Origin: Nitrospira sp. CG24C
Lineage (GTDB): Bacteria > Nitrospirota > Nitrospiria > Nitrospirales > Nitrospiraceae
NCBI GenBank assembly: GCA_002869885.2
Contig: NEWR02000010.1
Location: 210,813 to 274,812, forward strand
DNA: 64,000 bases
Direction of reading: 5' to 3'
Positions 28,633 to 38,247 of the stretch are shown piece by piece; position 1 is the stretch's first letter, and each line of letters opens with the position of its first letter. Both the position numbers and the translations under genes were made by a program. Under the pieces are notes generated by a model that made no database searches, was not told the DNA's origin, and saw only the letters and a list, made by a program, of their open reading frames with translations.

Positions 28633-29343
28633 CTACGTTTTACCTTTCACGTCTAACGTTTCACGGTTCCTAGCGATTCGGAGCACCGTCTGGGCGATTT
28701 GCCGATGGTCCATGAGGGCCGGCAACGACACCCACCGGTTTGTCCTGTCGTCGCCGACAATGACAATCCCCGCATGTTGTGTCTTGTCTGCGTCACGGGC
28801 TGGGTCAGGATCGTAAAGGCCCATCGCCCGGCGTAACTGTTCAATCTCCGATTCGTTTCCGGTTAAGAAATGCCAACCGCTGAATTGCCCGAAGCGCCCG
28901 GCATACTCCTTCAATATTTTCGGCCGGTCTACTGCAGGGTCGAGCGAGATCGAGAGGAAAATGAAGTCGCGCCCGGCCCGGTTCCCCAGAAGCTTGTGGA
29001 CCCTCGCGAGATTCGCCGTGGTTGGGCTGCAGCTCTGCTGACAGCTCGTATAGATAAAATTCACGAGGACGGTCTTGTCCTTGACAAGGTCATCGTAGAA
29101 GCGCACTGACTTTCCGTCTTGTGTCTGTAGAAGGATATTGGGAAAGGCGTCCGACGGTTTCCCCATGGAACCGTGCGGGTTCACATCGTCCGGTTCTGAG
29201 GCAGAAGCCGGTGGGCCGCTCAGGCTCTCCACATTGCTCGTGCCGGGAGACACCCCCACAGAGCAGGAACAGAGAAAGATGATTCCCGCACAGGCCACGA
29301 AGTCCCAGAAACCCCGTGACCGGCACGGAGCCTTTGCAATCAC
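28633..29343 (-). CDS. SCO1/SenC-family copper chaperone (SCO-A)
   Basis: This 236-residue thioredoxin-fold protein delivers copper to cupric centres. The copper ligands CxxxC (YTSCQQSCSPTTANL) and a distal His (DKTQHAGIVIVGD) are present, as are the family stretch FLSISLDPAVDRP and FLTGNESEIEQL. A lipoprotein signal ends in IIFLCSC. Its stop-side tail (NRETLDVKGKT) is encoded by a dispersed ACGTTTCACG-type repeat and may be an extension. It overlaps nothing downstream and is coupled to MCO-A by a 4-bp overlap at its start. Confidence 0.93.
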   Translation of the reverse strand: MIAKAPCRSRGFWDFVACAGIIFLCSCSVGVSPGTSNVESLSGPPASASEPDDVNPHGSMGKPSDAFPNILLQTQDGKSVRFYDDLVKDKTVLVNFIYTSCQQSCSPTTANLARVHKLLGNRAGRDFIFLSISLDPAVDRPKILKEYAGRFGQFSGWHFLTGNESEIEQLRRAMGLYDPDPARDADKTQHAGIVIVGDDRTNRWVSLPALMDHRQIAQTVLRIARNRETLDVKGKT

Positions 29344-31400
29344 AATTGATTGCCTCTTTTATCCATGTCGAAATTACAGTTTGGGAATCCCACTCCTCGA
29401 TCTTCGACGCGATCGAGGTCGCCTACCACATCGAAGTAGATGCGATGCTCTTCTTCCAACTCCTCACAGGTCGGCACGACTCCGGAGACATCTGGATCGA
29501 CTCTGGTTTCCCCGTCGAGCGGGCTGGGGACTCCGCTCGGTCTTGGGTCATAGGCCCCCATCATCCGCATGTCTTCGTGCTCGATGTTGTGACAGTGAAA
29601 GACGAATGGACCGGTGAAGGTGCGGAACTTCATCAACACTTCGGCGACTTCTCCTCCATGGAGAAGGACCAAGTCGCTGTTGAACGATCGCTCAAACGGA
29701 GGCGTCTTGCCGTTGAGGGTCTGGATCTGAAATCCCTCCAGGTGGGTATGAAACGGGTGCCACCAGCCGCCCGAATTGTTTTCGAAGCTCCATTGTTCGG
29801 TGGTGCCTAGTTCCGGTACCGCATCGGCGCGTCTCGGATTGAAAAAGCGGTTGTTGATCGTCCAGGCCCCGAGCGCGCGATCAGATCTAAAACTTCGCGT
29901 AGCGACGACTTCGTTTTGCGAAATTGGTTCCCACTGATCTCGGATGATCGTGCCATCGGTGATTGTGACGTCATTGGCCACCGGAGCCCCGGTGACCACG
30001 AACTTCATCAGCGCGGTCGGTTTGTTGGGATCCACTCCATCCCCCTTACGTCCGCTGGTTTGAAGCATGATGTTGTCGAGGAACATTTCGTTCGGTGCGT
30101 TCCTGAAGTCGATGATCACGTCATGCCGTTGGCCGGGAGCGATCTCAAAGGTCTTCACGGCACCGGCCCTTGGGAAAAGCCACGTGTCGGCCCCGAACAC
30201 CAGGAAGGGTTGGCCGCTGCTCAGCCGCAACTGATAGATCCGCGCACTCGAGGCGTTCAAGATGCGAAAGCGGTACTTGCGCCTCTGCACTTCCAGGAAG
30301 GGCTGCACCGTCCCGTTGACCGTGAACACATCGCCCAGGCGGCCGTCGTGGTCGAAGAAATCGAAGGCCAGCGTTCCGTCGGCGTTGAATTTTTGATCAG
30401 TCAGGGCCAGACCGATATCGAACCCCTCTGCTGGGTCTGGCAGAATCCTGTCCGCGATCAACTGTTCCTCACGTTCGTCGAACATGAGATAGAACCCGGC
30501 AAGTCCACGGCTCACATTAAACCCTGTGATGTCCATCGCATGGTCGTGATACCAGAGGGTGGAGGGAATCCAGGTTTGGTCGAATGCGCCCTCACAGGTC
30601 TTTGCCCACCGGTCTGCTTGAGTCATGCGGGGGATGATGTTGGGATAATAATAATCCTTGGCTTCACCGGCCAAGGTATAGAAGTCCGGCGCGCCATCCG
30701 CATGGGACGGCACATGGGAGCCATGGAGATGGACGGAGCTCTCGATATCGTGGCCGGTCGAGTTGATGGGCCCCCTGTTTTTTGTGAGATGATTCTCGTA
30801 CCGGACCACAACCGGTTCCCGGAAGCGAGTAACGAAAGTCGGCCCAGGGGTTCTTCCCGCTTGATTGCTTGCATAGGCGTCGCGAAAGGCGAAAATCGGG
30901 GTGGAGATTCCGGGAAAGAATGGATGGACGGTTTCCTCGATGATGATGCGATATTCTTTTTCGTGGGCATGGCTGGAGAAGCGGTTCCAGTCCGGACAGG
31001 GGAAGCCGGGAACGCGGCCATCGAACTCAGGAGCGATGCCGTGAGCGACATCCTCGAACTGCCCGCGAGGGGCGCGTGGTTTCCCGTTCAGTTGTCCGTC
31101 TCGTTCGTACTGGCCCGGCGCAGGCGAAAGGGCGCCACGGGGCTTGGCTTGGGCAATCGCAGGAATAAAGAGCGGCTGTGAAAAGGATCTGTAGCCGAAG
31201 AGCGTGCCGCTCCTGCTGGAGGGCGAGCCGCTTTGACTGGAAGATAAGCCGCTCTTGCCGGAGGACGGGCCGCTCTTTGCCGACGCCTCGCTCGGTCCAT
31301 CTAAAAATGGGATCGGAACCCGCCATTGGCCGAGAGCGAAGGCGCCAAGACCCGCGAGGCCGTACTTGACGAGATTTCGTCTGTTGATGGGGTGGGACAT
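29340..31400 (-). CDS. Tat-exported multicopper oxidase (MCO-A)
   Basis: This 686-residue protein has a twin-arginine signal (NRRNLVKYGLAGLGAFALG), then a Ser/Gly-rich linker (residues about 41-65). All four copper motifs are intact: HLHGSH near 224, LWYHDHAMD near 282, HPFHTHLEGF near 548 and HCHNIEHEDMRMM near 602. The Cys and following His/Met supply type 1 copper, and the paired His motifs supply the trinuclear centre. The layout resembles CotA/bilirubin-oxidase-like and metal-oxidising MCOs. The stop overlaps the SCO-A start by four bases, so copper delivery is genetically coupled. Substrate unknown; metal (Mn/Fe) or organic substrates are both possible. Confidence 0.93.
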   Translation of the reverse strand: MSHPINRRNLVKYGLAGLGAFALGQWRVPIPFLDGPSEASAKSGPSSGKSGLSSSQSGSPSSRSGTLFGYRSFSQPLFIPAIAQAKPRGALSPAPGQYERDGQLNGKPRAPRGQFEDVAHGIAPEFDGRVPGFPCPDWNRFSSHAHEKEYRIIIEETVHPFFPGISTPIFAFRDAYASNQAGRTPGPTFVTRFREPVVVRYENHLTKNRGPINSTGHDIESSVHLHGSHVPSHADGAPDFYTLAGEAKDYYYPNIIPRMTQADRWAKTCEGAFDQTWIPSTLWYHDHAMDITGFNVSRGLAGFYLMFDEREEQLIADRILPDPAEGFDIGLALTDQKFNADGTLAFDFFDHDGRLGDVFTVNGTVQPFLEVQRRKYRFRILNASSARIYQLRLSSGQPFLVFGADTWLFPRAGAVKTFEIAPGQRHDVIIDFRNAPNEMFLDNIMLQTSGRKGDGVDPNKPTALMKFVVTGAPVANDVTITDGTIIRDQWEPISQNEVVATRSFRSDRALGAWTINNRFFNPRRADAVPELGTTEQWSFENNSGGWWHPFHTHLEGFQIQTLNGKTPPFERSFNSDLVLLHGGEVAEVLMKFRTFTGPFVFHCHNIEHEDMRMMGAYDPRPSGVPSPLDGETRVDPDVSGVVPTCEELEEEHRIYFDVVGDLDRVEDRGVGFPNCNFDMDKRGNQL

Positions 31401-31457
31401 GGTTTTCCCTTAAATTCAATTGTGAACGTGATGCCCTTCGGTCACGTTGTAATCACC

Positions 31458-33500
31458 TCACAGGACAGGTGGGGGCCTCTTCGTGAGTTCGACTCCGAGA
31501 TCGCTGACCCCGAAATTAGGAGCAAACAGGCTGTTTCCATTCACTTCCAGTCGTTCGATCGTCGACACGTTCATCGGTCTATCGAGATTGTCGCGGAAAG
31601 AGTTCAGTACTCTAAACGGCAGTTCTCCGGCCTTCACAGTCTTTGTGTAGTAAAAATCCGTGACCCCGTGTTCACCAGTGTAGCCGGCGACGACAAAGGT
31701 GGTGTCAGTGGTCTCATTGCCGATCAGGGTCACGCCTAAAAATGTGAACTCCGGGCTATTGAATCTCTGGTTTCCATGACTGTCTATGATCACCGTCAGG
31801 TCCCCACGCACGATGATGGCCGAGCCACTGATTGTCGAGAAGGTATCCGGACCTTCATAGGTCCAGAGGCCCGGCTGAGTCACGTTGAAGCCACCCCTTG
31901 TCAGATCGTCAAATCCAAAAACCACGCCACTTGCCGGCGTGACAGGGTTCACGCTGATGATGAAGTCCTGGCTGACTGATAGGCCGCCAGCCGTGGCCAC
32001 CACCGTTACGGGATTGTTGCCTATCTGGGTCGCATCTGGTGTCCAGTCGATCACGCCAGAGTTTAGGCCGATCGTCATGCCGAATGGGACCGGCGCCACC
32101 GGGCTCGGCACCAGGCTATAGGTGAGCGTATCGCCGTTCGCATCCGTGGCATGTACGGTAGTCGTATAGAGCGTTTGCACAAGCGCCGGCGGTAGCGCTG
32201 TTGGGGTGAAGACTGGCGCGGCTGGCGCAACGACCGCCGCCACCTTCACAATGAAGGGATGGCTAGTCGCGAGGCTGCCATCCGACACCTGCACGGTCAC
32301 TGAATAGTCGTTTGCCGCGGCCGGTGGTGTCCATGAGATCAGGCCCGTGGCCGGATCGATCGTCATGTCCAACAGGACCGGTGGTACCAGGCTATAGGTC
32401 AGCGTATCGCCGTTCTCATCCGTGGCGTTCACGTCGTAGCTGTATGCCACGCCCTGAGTCCCTGTGAGGATCGGTGTTGAGGTGATGACCGGGGCTGCGT
32501 TGGCCACGACATGCGTCGCTGTCAGAATTCCGTTCGCTAACTGACCAGTAACAGACAGCGTTGCATTGACGGCGATCGTACCGAGGGTCACGCCGACGAA
32601 CTGCGTGCTGGCCGTCGTTCGCACCCTTGTCGTTCCAATCAAGAAATCGTCAGTTCCATCAACTTGCGTCTGGGTCACGAACCCTTGCAGGTCGAATTGA
32701 TCGATATTATTGATGGCGAGCCCCCGATTCTCCGGCTCGACCCTGCCGGCAGTGAGAGTGGTCGTCACGGGGGCGAAGCTGTTGGGGCCTGTTATTTCCA
32801 CGATGAGTCCGTCCCAAATGGTGACAGCAAGCGGCATGGCGCTGATGTCAGCCCCTGCGTAATTTACGTTGAGAGCGCCGATCTGGAAGGTCTTCGCAAC
32901 AGCGTCGTGCCCAGTCACAAACCCACGTACCTCCGGGGTTACAGCCCCAGGATCCTTCTTTTCAATGAAGGTTGCCTGGATCACGCCGTTTGGCCTGATA
33001 TGCCCGTTCACCTCGACAGAGTCTTGCCCCTGCAAGAGGCTCAAGATGTTTTGCCCTGGAATATTCTTGTCGATCAGCGTGGTGCTATCGACCAAAACCG
33101 TCTGCCCCATGACTACCAGGCTCAGCCCATCTGTTGCGATCGACTCTACCAAGCCCTCCACTGCATCCTTCTGCAGCAATGTGCTAGCCACCCATTGATT
33201 GCCGTTGAACGAGCCAGTGACCGTGACCGTCATCCCAAGCTTGAGGAGCTGGCGGAGCTCGAAGTCGTTCGGGCCGCCAGGCACGCCATCGACGATGAAC
33301 GAAGCCTTACTCGTGTCATACTCCTTGCCGTTCACAATGACGCTGCCGAAGCCTGTGACTGTACCGGAAGCCGCCGCAGATCCACTGCTCGTCCCGCCAG
33401 TGCTGGTCGTGGTCCCGCCACCACCGCTGCCACAGCCGCTCAACAGTCCGACCAGCCCCGCCGCACCGAGAAGATTGAACAGTATCGATGTCCGTTTCAT
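31458..33500 (-). CDS. Lipoprotein with DUF5666-like and Ig-like (He_PIG) domains
   Basis: This 680-residue protein has a lipobox (GLVGLLSGC), then a Gly/Thr/Ser stretch and several beta domains of the DUF5666 pattern (GTVTGFGSVIVNGKEYDTS; VRGFVTGHDAVAKTFQIG; LQGFVTQTQVDGTDDFLI). Two cadherin/He_PIG-type Ig modules follow (AYSYDVNATDENGDTLTYSL; TVHATDANGDTLTYSLVPS) and a C-terminal beta domain of about 170 residues. No enzymatic motif is seen. It lies 57 bp upstream of MCO-A on the same strand. A surface scaffold or binding role is an inference. Confidence 0.8.
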   Translation of the reverse strand: MKRTSILFNLLGAAGLVGLLSGCGSGGGGTTTSTGGTSSGSAAASGTVTGFGSVIVNGKEYDTSKASFIVDGVPGGPNDFELRQLLKLGMTVTVTGSFNGNQWVASTLLQKDAVEGLVESIATDGLSLVVMGQTVLVDSTTLIDKNIPGQNILSLLQGQDSVEVNGHIRPNGVIQATFIEKKDPGAVTPEVRGFVTGHDAVAKTFQIGALNVNYAGADISAMPLAVTIWDGLIVEITGPNSFAPVTTTLTAGRVEPENRGLAINNIDQFDLQGFVTQTQVDGTDDFLIGTTRVRTTASTQFVGVTLGTIAVNATLSVTGQLANGILTATHVVANAAPVITSTPILTGTQGVAYSYDVNATDENGDTLTYSLVPPVLLDMTIDPATGLISWTPPAAANDYSVTVQVSDGSLATSHPFIVKVAAVVAPAAPVFTPTALPPALVQTLYTTTVHATDANGDTLTYSLVPSPVAPVPFGMTIGLNSGVIDWTPDATQIGNNPVTVVATAGGLSVSQDFIISVNPVTPASGVVFGFDDLTRGGFNVTQPGLWTYEGPDTFSTISGSAIIVRGDLTVIIDSHGNQRFNSPEFTFLGVTLIGNETTDTTFVVAGYTGEHGVTDFYYTKTVKAGELPFRVLNSFRDNLDRPMNVSTIERLEVNGNSLFAPNFGVSDLGVELTKRPPPVL

Positions 33501-33544
33501 TGTATGGTTCTCTGGTTGATAAATTTGGCTATGAGTAAGGATGA

Positions 33545-33700
33545 AGGCTGAAGGGGTTCAGGGGTTAAGGCTGAAGGGGGGAAGGTCGGAGGTCCGGACG
33601 CTTCGGCCTTGATCCCTTCAGCCTGAATCCCTTCAGCCTTCCTTACACGCTTCACGTTTAACGCTTCACGTTTAACGTTTCACGTTTAACGTTTCACGAG
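33545..33700. repeat. Dispersed repeat cluster (CTGAAGG and ACGTTTCACG types)
   Basis: Inverted words GGCTGAAGGGGTTCAGGGGT and CCCTTCAGCCTGAATCCCTT are followed by tandem CGTTTAACG(C/T)TTCACG units of period 15-16. The latter run into the C-terminal codons of the SCO-cytochrome fusion. This is the gene-less version of the repeat around the four-helix gene. Confidence 0.7.
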
Positions 33701-34667
33701 TCTCCAGCCTTGCCGTCCGGTTATCCAGATAGGCTAGGAGATCTCCCACATCCGTTTCCGATAATCCGAGATTGGGCATCAAGACGCCGGGAAACTTCGC
33801 GGAGAGGGCGACGGCGATCGGATCCTTTTTCGCCCGCATGACGTTCGGCGCTTGCAGGAACTGAGAGAGCCAGGCTCGATCTCTCCTCGACGTCACGCCC
33901 TGGAGATCCGGCCCGACATGATCGCCCTGTCCGATCGTGTGACAGGAGGAACAGGCCTTGATGAAGAGGGCTTGCCCGGCCTGGCTCACGTAGGGGATGG
34001 CGGTCATCTCTGCGTAGGCGGTTCCCGGTTGGCTCCCCTTCTTGGCCCGGAAGGCCGGATCCATATTCAACATCACCAGGGCCAGCTTCCCCGTGTCCTC
34101 GAACAGGGAGGTGCGCTCCCACTCGCCGGTCGCGCCATTGCCGGCCATCGCGCCGTTGTTGTGGTCCGATAAGCTCTTGCTGCGCTCTCCGAGTTTGTAG
34201 CGCACGACGGCAATGTCTTCCGCCGTGCCTGTCAGAAACAGCCAGCCTGGCCCTGCGTGAAAGGCCTTGGCATGCTGCTTCAGCACCGCCGGCGTGTCAT
34301 GCTCCGGGTCGAGCGTGATCGAGTAGAGAAAGATGTCGCGCCCGACATGGTCGCCCAACTCCTTCTGGACCTGCGCCATGCGGGCTGTCGCCAGGGGACA
34401 GACTTGTTTGCAACCGGCGTACATGAAGTTGATTAGAACGATCTTGTTCTTGATCAAATCGTCGTAGAGACGGACGGTCTGCCCATCCTGGGTCACGAGA
34501 GGCACATTCGGGATATAGTTCTCGCCCCAGGTCGCAGCTGGCGCCGAAGTGGCAGTGAGCGATCCGGAGAGGGCACAGAGAAGCAGCGCACAGATCGTGA
34601 AGCGTGGAGCGTGAAGCGTATCTTGAAGAAAAGCGCCTAGTGTAGTGTGTCTAACACTTCTTGACAT
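33672..34667 (-). CDS. SCO1/SenC protein fused to a C-terminal cytochrome c domain
   Basis: This 331-residue protein has a signal (FTICALLLCALSGSLTATSAPA), an SCO domain with CxxxC (FMYAGCKQVCPLATARM) and LYSITLDPEHDTPAV, and then a class I cytochrome c with heme motif CSSCH near residue 241 (FIKACSSCHTIGQGDHVGPD) and a distal Met (GVLMPNLG). A disulfide or copper centre and a heme in one chain fit copper delivery tied to electron transfer. The last residues (LETRETLNVKR) come from the dispersed ACGTTTCACG repeat. The start at 34667 is the only ATG; a repeat-like stretch lies inside its signal region. Confidence 0.9.
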   Translation of the reverse strand: MSRSVRHTTLGAFLQDTLHAPRFTICALLLCALSGSLTATSAPAATWGENYIPNVPLVTQDGQTVRLYDDLIKNKIVLINFMYAGCKQVCPLATARMAQVQKELGDHVGRDIFLYSITLDPEHDTPAVLKQHAKAFHAGPGWLFLTGTAEDIAVVRYKLGERSKSLSDHNNGAMAGNGATGEWERTSLFEDTGKLALVMLNMDPAFRAKKGSQPGTAYAEMTAIPYVSQAGQALFIKACSSCHTIGQGDHVGPDLQGVTSRRDRAWLSQFLQAPNVMRAKKDPIAVALSAKFPGVLMPNLGLSETDVGDLLAYLDNRTARLETRETLNVKR

Positions 34668-34671
34668 ATTC

Positions 34672-34815
34672 CGTTCGCCCTGAGCTTGTCGAAGGGTTCA
34701 TGGTTTCAACGACTTCCGTTCATGCGATCCGACCGTGCTCACCGCAGGCTTCGACAGGCCTGTCCAGAGCGGAGTCGAAGGGCTCATGCTTCGACAGGCT
34801 CAGCACGAACGGTGT
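34672..34815. repeat. REP-like palindromic units (GCTTGTCGAAGG family)
   Basis: The units CCGTTCGCCCTGAGCTTGTC, CTTCGACAGGCCTGTCC and GCTTCGACAGGCTCAGCACG are in inverted arrangement. Words of this type form a widespread bacterial REP family often tied to RAYT transposases; no RAYT gene is seen here. Confidence 0.75.
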
Positions 34816-34836
34816 GCGCTCTTCAGACGGGGACTG

Positions 34837-34872
34837 GCTCCGCCGTTTCGGCGGTGCCAGTCCCCTCAGTCC
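34837..34872. repeat. GGGGACTGGCTCC palindrome
   Basis: GGGGACTGGCTCCGCCG and CGGCGGTGCCAGTCCCC form a near-perfect hairpin around a short loop. The same family is seen at 39888-39955, 40950-40982 and 44455-44520. It lies downstream of MCO-B and could act as its terminator. Confidence 0.75.
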
Positions 34873-34898
34873 CTTCAGCCTTAACCCCTTCCCAACAT

Positions 34899-37800
34899 TT
34901 ACACCGCCACCCGCACGTAGAAGGCCTGTTCTGTCGTGAGACCGGCGGTATCGCTCGCCCGCACCCGGATCCTGATACTCCCCGCCTGCGTCGGTGTCCA
35001 GGTGACGACGCCTGTCGTCGCGTGGACCGAGAAATTATTGGGGTTGCCGCCCCCCGCACGGTAGGTGACCGCATCGCCGTTGGCATCCGTGGCATGTACC
35101 GTATAGTTGTACGGCACTCCCACCTTGCCGGTCAGAGAAGGCCGCGAGTCGATGACCGGCGCAGCATTGGTCGCCACAGTCACGGTGAAGGACTGCTGGG
35201 CAAACAAACCACCCACATCCGTTACACGCACTGTTATGGGAAAGGCCCCATTTACCGTCGGCGTCCAACTGATCAGGCCTGTGGCCTGGTTGATCGTCAT
35301 GCCGGCTGGAATCGGCGCCACCAACCGATAGGTCAGGGTGTCGCCGTTGGCGTCCGTCGCGTCCACATCGTAGCGGTAGGCGGTGCCGACCTTCCCCGTT
35401 AGGATCGGCGTCGAGGTAATCGCCGGCGCCACGGACGTCTGCCCCACTGTGATGGTGAAGGACTGGGTCGCGAAGAGGGATTTCGGGTCCGCCACCCGCA
35501 CAGTCACCTGGTTGGCGCCCATCTGTCCCGACGTCGGCGTCCAGGTGATCTGCCCTGTCACCGCGTTGATACCCATGTCCACCGGCGCTGTATCCAGGCT
35601 GTAGGTCAGGGTATCGCCGTTCGCATCCGTGGCATTCACATCGTAGCTGTACGCTGCTCCAACTGTCGCTGCCAGAATCGGCGCCGAGCTGATGACCGGC
35701 GCGGCCGAGACCGTCACCTGGTTCCCCAAGGGGTTCCCCTCCGCCAACACATCCGGCGTCATATAGGTACAGCCGTCCGGGGAGGGAATCGGCGTCGGAA
35801 TGATGTCCACATGTACGTTCGAGGAGTTGGGATTGTCCTTATCCGTCAGGACCTGGTAGCGCATCAACAGGGCAAAGTCTTCGTGGACCGTGTTGTGGCA
35901 ATGGTTCACGTAGGCGCCGCCATATTCTCCAAATCGCACCTGGAACTTGACCTGGCCGCTGGGCCGCAGCCGCCAGACGTCCTTGCGTACCAAGTTCTCC
36001 GTGGCAGGGAAGCTGTCGCCGCCGCGATTCATCGTCACACCCTCTTCAAAATGGAGGTGGATGGGATGATCCCAGCCGCCGCCGCCGTTCTGATAGGTCC
36101 AATGCTCGACCTCCCCCGGTTTCGGGATCAAGAGCGAGATGCGGTTGGCGTTCATGGAATGAGGCGTTTCCCCGTTGACCTTGACGGTCCAGGGGAAAGA
36201 CATTCCTTCGGGGCAATCGGGGTTGCACTCCCCTGTGATGGGATCCCGTGAATCTCCGTTCCCGCTTTTCCCAAACTCGACGTGCCGCTCGCGCACCGGA
36301 GCCACGATGGGAATCTGCTCGGTCAAGGTCGAGGGCACCCGGCTCGGATCCGGGTCGCTCGCGCGGTGGATATGACCCGGCACATCCACGCTCTCGACCT
36401 CGCTCACGACCTGGAATTGCATCACCGGACCAACTGCCGGGTCCACCAGTGGATCCGTCGACTGCCACTGAGCCAGCGCCTGCGCCAGCGAGAGGGCTCC
36501 GTCAGGTTTGTTCCCGCCGGTCTGCTTCAATAGATTCACCAGGGTGATCTTGTCGCCGATCTGGTAGCGGGAGAAATCCACCACGATGTCGTACCGTTCC
36601 GCCGTGCCCTGTTCATCCAGCTGCGTCAGGGTGATCGGACGGACCGTAAAGTTGCCGTCGTTGGCGATGAATTGGAACGGGACGCGGTTGCCGTTCTGGT
36701 CTGCCAGGCACAACTGAATGAACCGCGACATGGAGCCGTTGATGAGGCGGAAGCGATATTTCCTCGGCAAGACCTCCATGTAGGGCTGCCAGGCCTGGTT
36801 GACGGTCAGCAGATCACCGACAAACCCCTCGGTGGTGAAGATGTCGAAACGGCACTGGCCGTCCAGATCTGTTCCTAAGTCGGAGATAAAGAGGTTCACG
36901 TCGAAATCGAGATTCCCGTAATCCAGCAGGCTGCCGCTGGGAAGCCGGTGGTTCACGCCGTCGTCGAGCGTTTCGTTGCCGCGATCCGGCCCGCTGTAGT
37001 AGTTCATCATCGCCGCCATGCCCTTGTAGACATTCTCGGCGGTGAAGAAGAACCGGTGGTCATGGAACCAGAGGGTGCCCTGCAGTTCGCGCCAGTCTCC
37101 CGGCACCTGGATCAAACCGCCATGGCCGTCGGGGCCTGACGCCCGTCGCTCCGTTGCGTCCCGATTGATCATGTCGTGCCGCGCGAGAGTTGTCCCCCAA
37201 TGGTAGTCGTAGAAAGTCCCCGGGAAGTGGAACGCGTTGGAGGCGCCGTCGCTCTCCGCTCCGTTGTGGGCATTGTGAAAATGTGTCGACGGCTCATTGC
37301 GGCCGAATCCGCCGTTGTTGGTGCGGTCCACCGGCAGATTGTTGTAGGCCCGCATGATGATCCCTTCGCCATAGCGCCCCTTCAAGAGGGGGATCGGGAA
37401 GTGGCCCTTTGCTCCAAACCCTTCGAAACTGTACATGGGCCACATCCTGTTCGCTCCCTGGTCCGGCCAGGCCGGGTGGAACTTGGTCCCAGAGGCACAT
37501 TCGCCAAACGCCAGGGCGTAGCCGACTTGCGGGAAGAACTCCTTCCAGCGCTGATGCCCGAACCACTCACCGGGCGGGCGGCCCTCCATGGGGCCCCGCT
37601 TGGTGACGGGGTTGATAAAGGGGTTCGACGACGTGTTGCCTGCTTGGTGCGCGCTGAAGTCCGTGTGCCAGGAAAGCCGCTTCGCGGTCGGATCTCCTCC
37701 GCTGGGCCAAGCCGCCTCCCACTCGCCGCTTGGCCGTACGAGCTTCGTCAGGGGCGTCGGCGGAACATAGGAGAGCCGATTCAAGGGCTGCGCAAAGGGC

Positions 37801-38048
37801 AACGCGCTCCCGACCGGCGATCGCGGAACGCCGATCGGAACCTGGGCGAAGGCGCTTTTGGCAAAGGGACTCAGGCCGTTCTTGCAGAGCAGCAGTCCTG
37901 CCGAGGTCAACAGCCCCCACTTGATCAGATCCCGCCGATTGATCTGGCCATGGGAAAGCGCTTTGACAATCTCCCAGCGATTGTTCCTCGCATTCTCCGC
38001 TTCGCGCACACGTCTCTTCGATGCATCAGGTGGTAAATACATAGCCAT
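34899..38048 (-). CDS. Large Tat-exported multicopper oxidase with three Ig-like modules (MCO-B)
   Basis: This protein of about 1049 residues uses ATG 38048, which is preceded by GGGGAG. A twin-arginine signal (INRRDLIKWGLLTSAG) starts near residue 36. Copper motifs are THFHNAHNG near 255 (in place of the common HLHG), LWFHDHRFFF near 326, DHPIHLHFEEG near 660 and HCHNTVHEDFALLM near 716. From about residue 780 to the end are three He_PIG/cadherin-like Ig modules (AYSYDVNATDANGDTLTYSL; AYRYDVDATDANGDTLTYRL; YNYTVHATDANGDAVTYRAG). The last one closely matches the end of the diheme peroxidase gene. It is much longer than typical MCOs (about 500-600). It is probably secreted or surface-displayed; substrate unknown. 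Confidence 0.92.
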   Translation of the reverse strand: MAMYLPPDASKRRVREAENARNNRWEIVKALSHGQINRRDLIKWGLLTSAGLLLCKNGLSPFAKSAFAQVPIGVPRSPVGSALPFAQPLNRLSYVPPTPLTKLVRPSGEWEAAWPSGGDPTAKRLSWHTDFSAHQAGNTSSNPFINPVTKRGPMEGRPPGEWFGHQRWKEFFPQVGYALAFGECASGTKFHPAWPDQGANRMWPMYSFEGFGAKGHFPIPLLKGRYGEGIIMRAYNNLPVDRTNNGGFGRNEPSTHFHNAHNGAESDGASNAFHFPGTFYDYHWGTTLARHDMINRDATERRASGPDGHGGLIQVPGDWRELQGTLWFHDHRFFFTAENVYKGMAAMMNYYSGPDRGNETLDDGVNHRLPSGSLLDYGNLDFDVNLFISDLGTDLDGQCRFDIFTTEGFVGDLLTVNQAWQPYMEVLPRKYRFRLINGSMSRFIQLCLADQNGNRVPFQFIANDGNFTVRPITLTQLDEQGTAERYDIVVDFSRYQIGDKITLVNLLKQTGGNKPDGALSLAQALAQWQSTDPLVDPAVGPVMQFQVVSEVESVDVPGHIHRASDPDPSRVPSTLTEQIPIVAPVRERHVEFGKSGNGDSRDPITGECNPDCPEGMSFPWTVKVNGETPHSMNANRISLLIPKPGEVEHWTYQNGGGGWDHPIHLHFEEGVTMNRGGDSFPATENLVRKDVWRLRPSGQVKFQVRFGEYGGAYVNHCHNTVHEDFALLMRYQVLTDKDNPNSSNVHVDIIPTPIPSPDGCTYMTPDVLAEGNPLGNQVTVSAAPVISSAPILAATVGAAYSYDVNATDANGDTLTYSLDTAPVDMGINAVTGQITWTPTSGQMGANQVTVRVADPKSLFATQSFTITVGQTSVAPAITSTPILTGKVGTAYRYDVDATDANGDTLTYRLVAPIPAGMTINQATGLISWTPTVNGAFPITVRVTDVGGLFAQQSFTVTVATNAAPVIDSRPSLTGKVGVPYNYTVHATDANGDAVTYRAGGGNPNNFSVHATTGVVTWTPTQAGSIRIRVRASDTAGLTTEQAFYVRVAV

Positions 38049-38168
38049 GAAATCTCCCCTTCCCTTTTTTAAAAGGGATGTCTGCTCAGCCGGCCAAAGA
38101 GCGAACATCGCCATGAGATGAATGATGAAACCAGTTAGCCTCCGTCTCCTTGGATCTATCTCGCCAGA

Positions 38169-38247
38169 TGGTTTGTTTGGTTCATTTGGTTTGTATCGTT
38201 CGTAAAACTAAAGAAACCAACCCAAACCAAACCAACGAAATAAACCA
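38169..38247. repeat. TTTGGTTTG-type long palindrome
   Basis: A run of TGGTTTGTTTGGTTC words is followed after a short loop by AAAGAAACCAACCC and CAAACCAAACCAACG, giving an imperfect AT-rich hairpin of about 35 bp arms. Similar hairpins lie at 50583-50680 and 50825-50899, and a half copy at 55913-55951. Confidence 0.7.

Noticed and set aside
29916-31181. 421-residue plus-strand ORF opposite MCO-A
   Set aside because: Antisense shadow; the copper motifs on the minus strand prove the coding frame.
34899-38114. Start of MCO-B at 38114
   Set aside because: ATG 38048 has a good ribosome site and puts the Tat motif at a plausible distance; the extra 22 residues show no pattern.
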